The notes beneath the pieces were generated by a model. That model made no database searches, had not been told where the DNA came from, and saw only the letters and a list, made by a program, of their open reading frames with translations. From Nanobdellota archaeon (GTDB taxonomy: Archaea > Nanobdellota > Nanobdellia > Woesearchaeales > JAHJBD01): a DNA stretch of 12,167 nucleotides. A program made the position numbers and the translations under genes. The DNA lies in assembly GCA_018813725.1 (NCBI GenBank), contig JAHJBD010000043.1:1-12167 (forward strand), written 5' to 3'. This document shows positions 11,760 to 12,167 of this stretch, piece by piece (positions within the stretch are counted from its first letter, which is position 1; every line of letters starts with the position of its first letter).

Positions 11760-12167
11760 ATGCCAGCACAACCATTACCTATACGAAAATGGGAAGAATT
11801 CAGGGACAAGTATAACGAGCTTTTAAGATTAACTTTAAGTGAGAAAGATAAGATAAAAAAGCTCATCAGGCTGCTGGAAACTGAAAGGCAACTGACACTG
11901 GAATTTCTTTCGCATCTTGAAGAAGATCATTTTTCTGGATCTGATAAGGTTAAAGCGCTGCTCCACGCCATGAAACAAAACCTTAACAAGGCAATTGACA
12001 GATGCATCATGCTAAAAAGGATAGTCTATAAGGAAAAGGACTATGAGAATGACCTGATGCTTGTCAAGCTGCAGAATATGCGAGCTTGGAAAGAGCAAAG
12101 GATACTAAAGTTAGCAGAACGCAGCCAATATAACCTGCATCAGTTTAATGTGGAAGCAGATGAGGTA
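11760..12167 (+). CDS. Helical, coiled-coil protein of unknown function (3' end outside window)
   Basis: An ATG at 11760, 25 bp below a TATA box, opens a frame that stays open to the last base, giving 136 visible residues. The product is highly charged and nearly all helix: IRKWEEFRDKYNELLRLT near 8-25, KIKKLIRLLETERQL near 31-45, and KALLHAMKQNLNKAIDR near 65-81. There is no membrane span, signal peptide or metal-binding pattern. One cysteine is visible, in the middle. I recognise no family. It follows gatB but is separately promoted, so no tie to tRNA amidation is implied. Confidence 0.8.
   Translation, partial: MPAQPLPIRKWEEFRDKYNELLRLTLSEKDKIKKLIRLLETERQLTLEFLSHLEEDHFSGSDKVKALLHAMKQNLNKAIDRCIMLKRIVYKEKDYENDLMLVKLQNMRAWKEQRILKLAERSQYNLHQFNVEADEV

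Overview
The window reads as a compact, AT-rich archaeal chromosome segment. Most transcription units start with an archaeal TATA box (TTTATAWA- or TTTAAA-like) centred about 23-28 bp before the ATG, with no room for a leader, so transcripts are probably leaderless. Genes overlap by ATGA or are separated by 20-50 bp. The set (TRAX-like translin protein, bacterial-type AspRS, GatCAB amidotransferase, Ham1 pyrophosphatase, tandem small membrane proteins, short coiled-coil proteins) suggests a small-genome DPANN-type lineage such as Woesearchaeota/Pacearchaeota. That placement is inference from gene style, not a phylogenetic result.

Layout. Positions 1-976 hold the end of one coiled-coil protein and a complete second one with a small N-terminal helical domain and a proline linker. 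Positions 998-2665, minus strand, hold an operon of three tandem five-span membrane proteins that are diverged paralogues. Positions 2697-2870 hold an unusual array of six consecutive perfect or near-perfect palindromes in three ~54-bp units, lying exactly between two divergent promoters. Positions 2908-3465 encode a TRAX-like translin-family protein. Positions 3519-6304 hold aspS, fused to a C-terminal YbaK-type tRNA-editing domain, overlapping an rdgB/HAM1 gene. Positions 6328-7261 hold a stand-alone CheY-like receiver and a macro-domain protein, each with its own promoter. Positions 7265-7428 hold a 164-bp non-coding element with 15-bp terminal inverted repeats, abutted by a 9-bp near-direct repeat and rich in internal pairing: a MITE-like insertion or a structured RNA. 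Positions 7476-11720 form one tightly overlapped operon: gatC, a lipoprotein cyclophilin, gatA, a 43-residue two-CxxC microprotein, a pyruvate-kinase-C-like domain protein, gatB. A further helical protein starts at 11760 and runs off the window.

How it fits together. AspRS carrying the histidine associated with non-discriminating enzymes, plus GatCAB, is the set needed for indirect Asn-tRNA (and possibly Gln-tRNA) synthesis. The fused editing domain would add a proofreading step to the first enzyme. The strongest candidates for undescribed biology are the palindrome array, the 164-bp element, the AspRS-YbaK fusion, and the three non-Gat genes embedded in the gatCAB operon.
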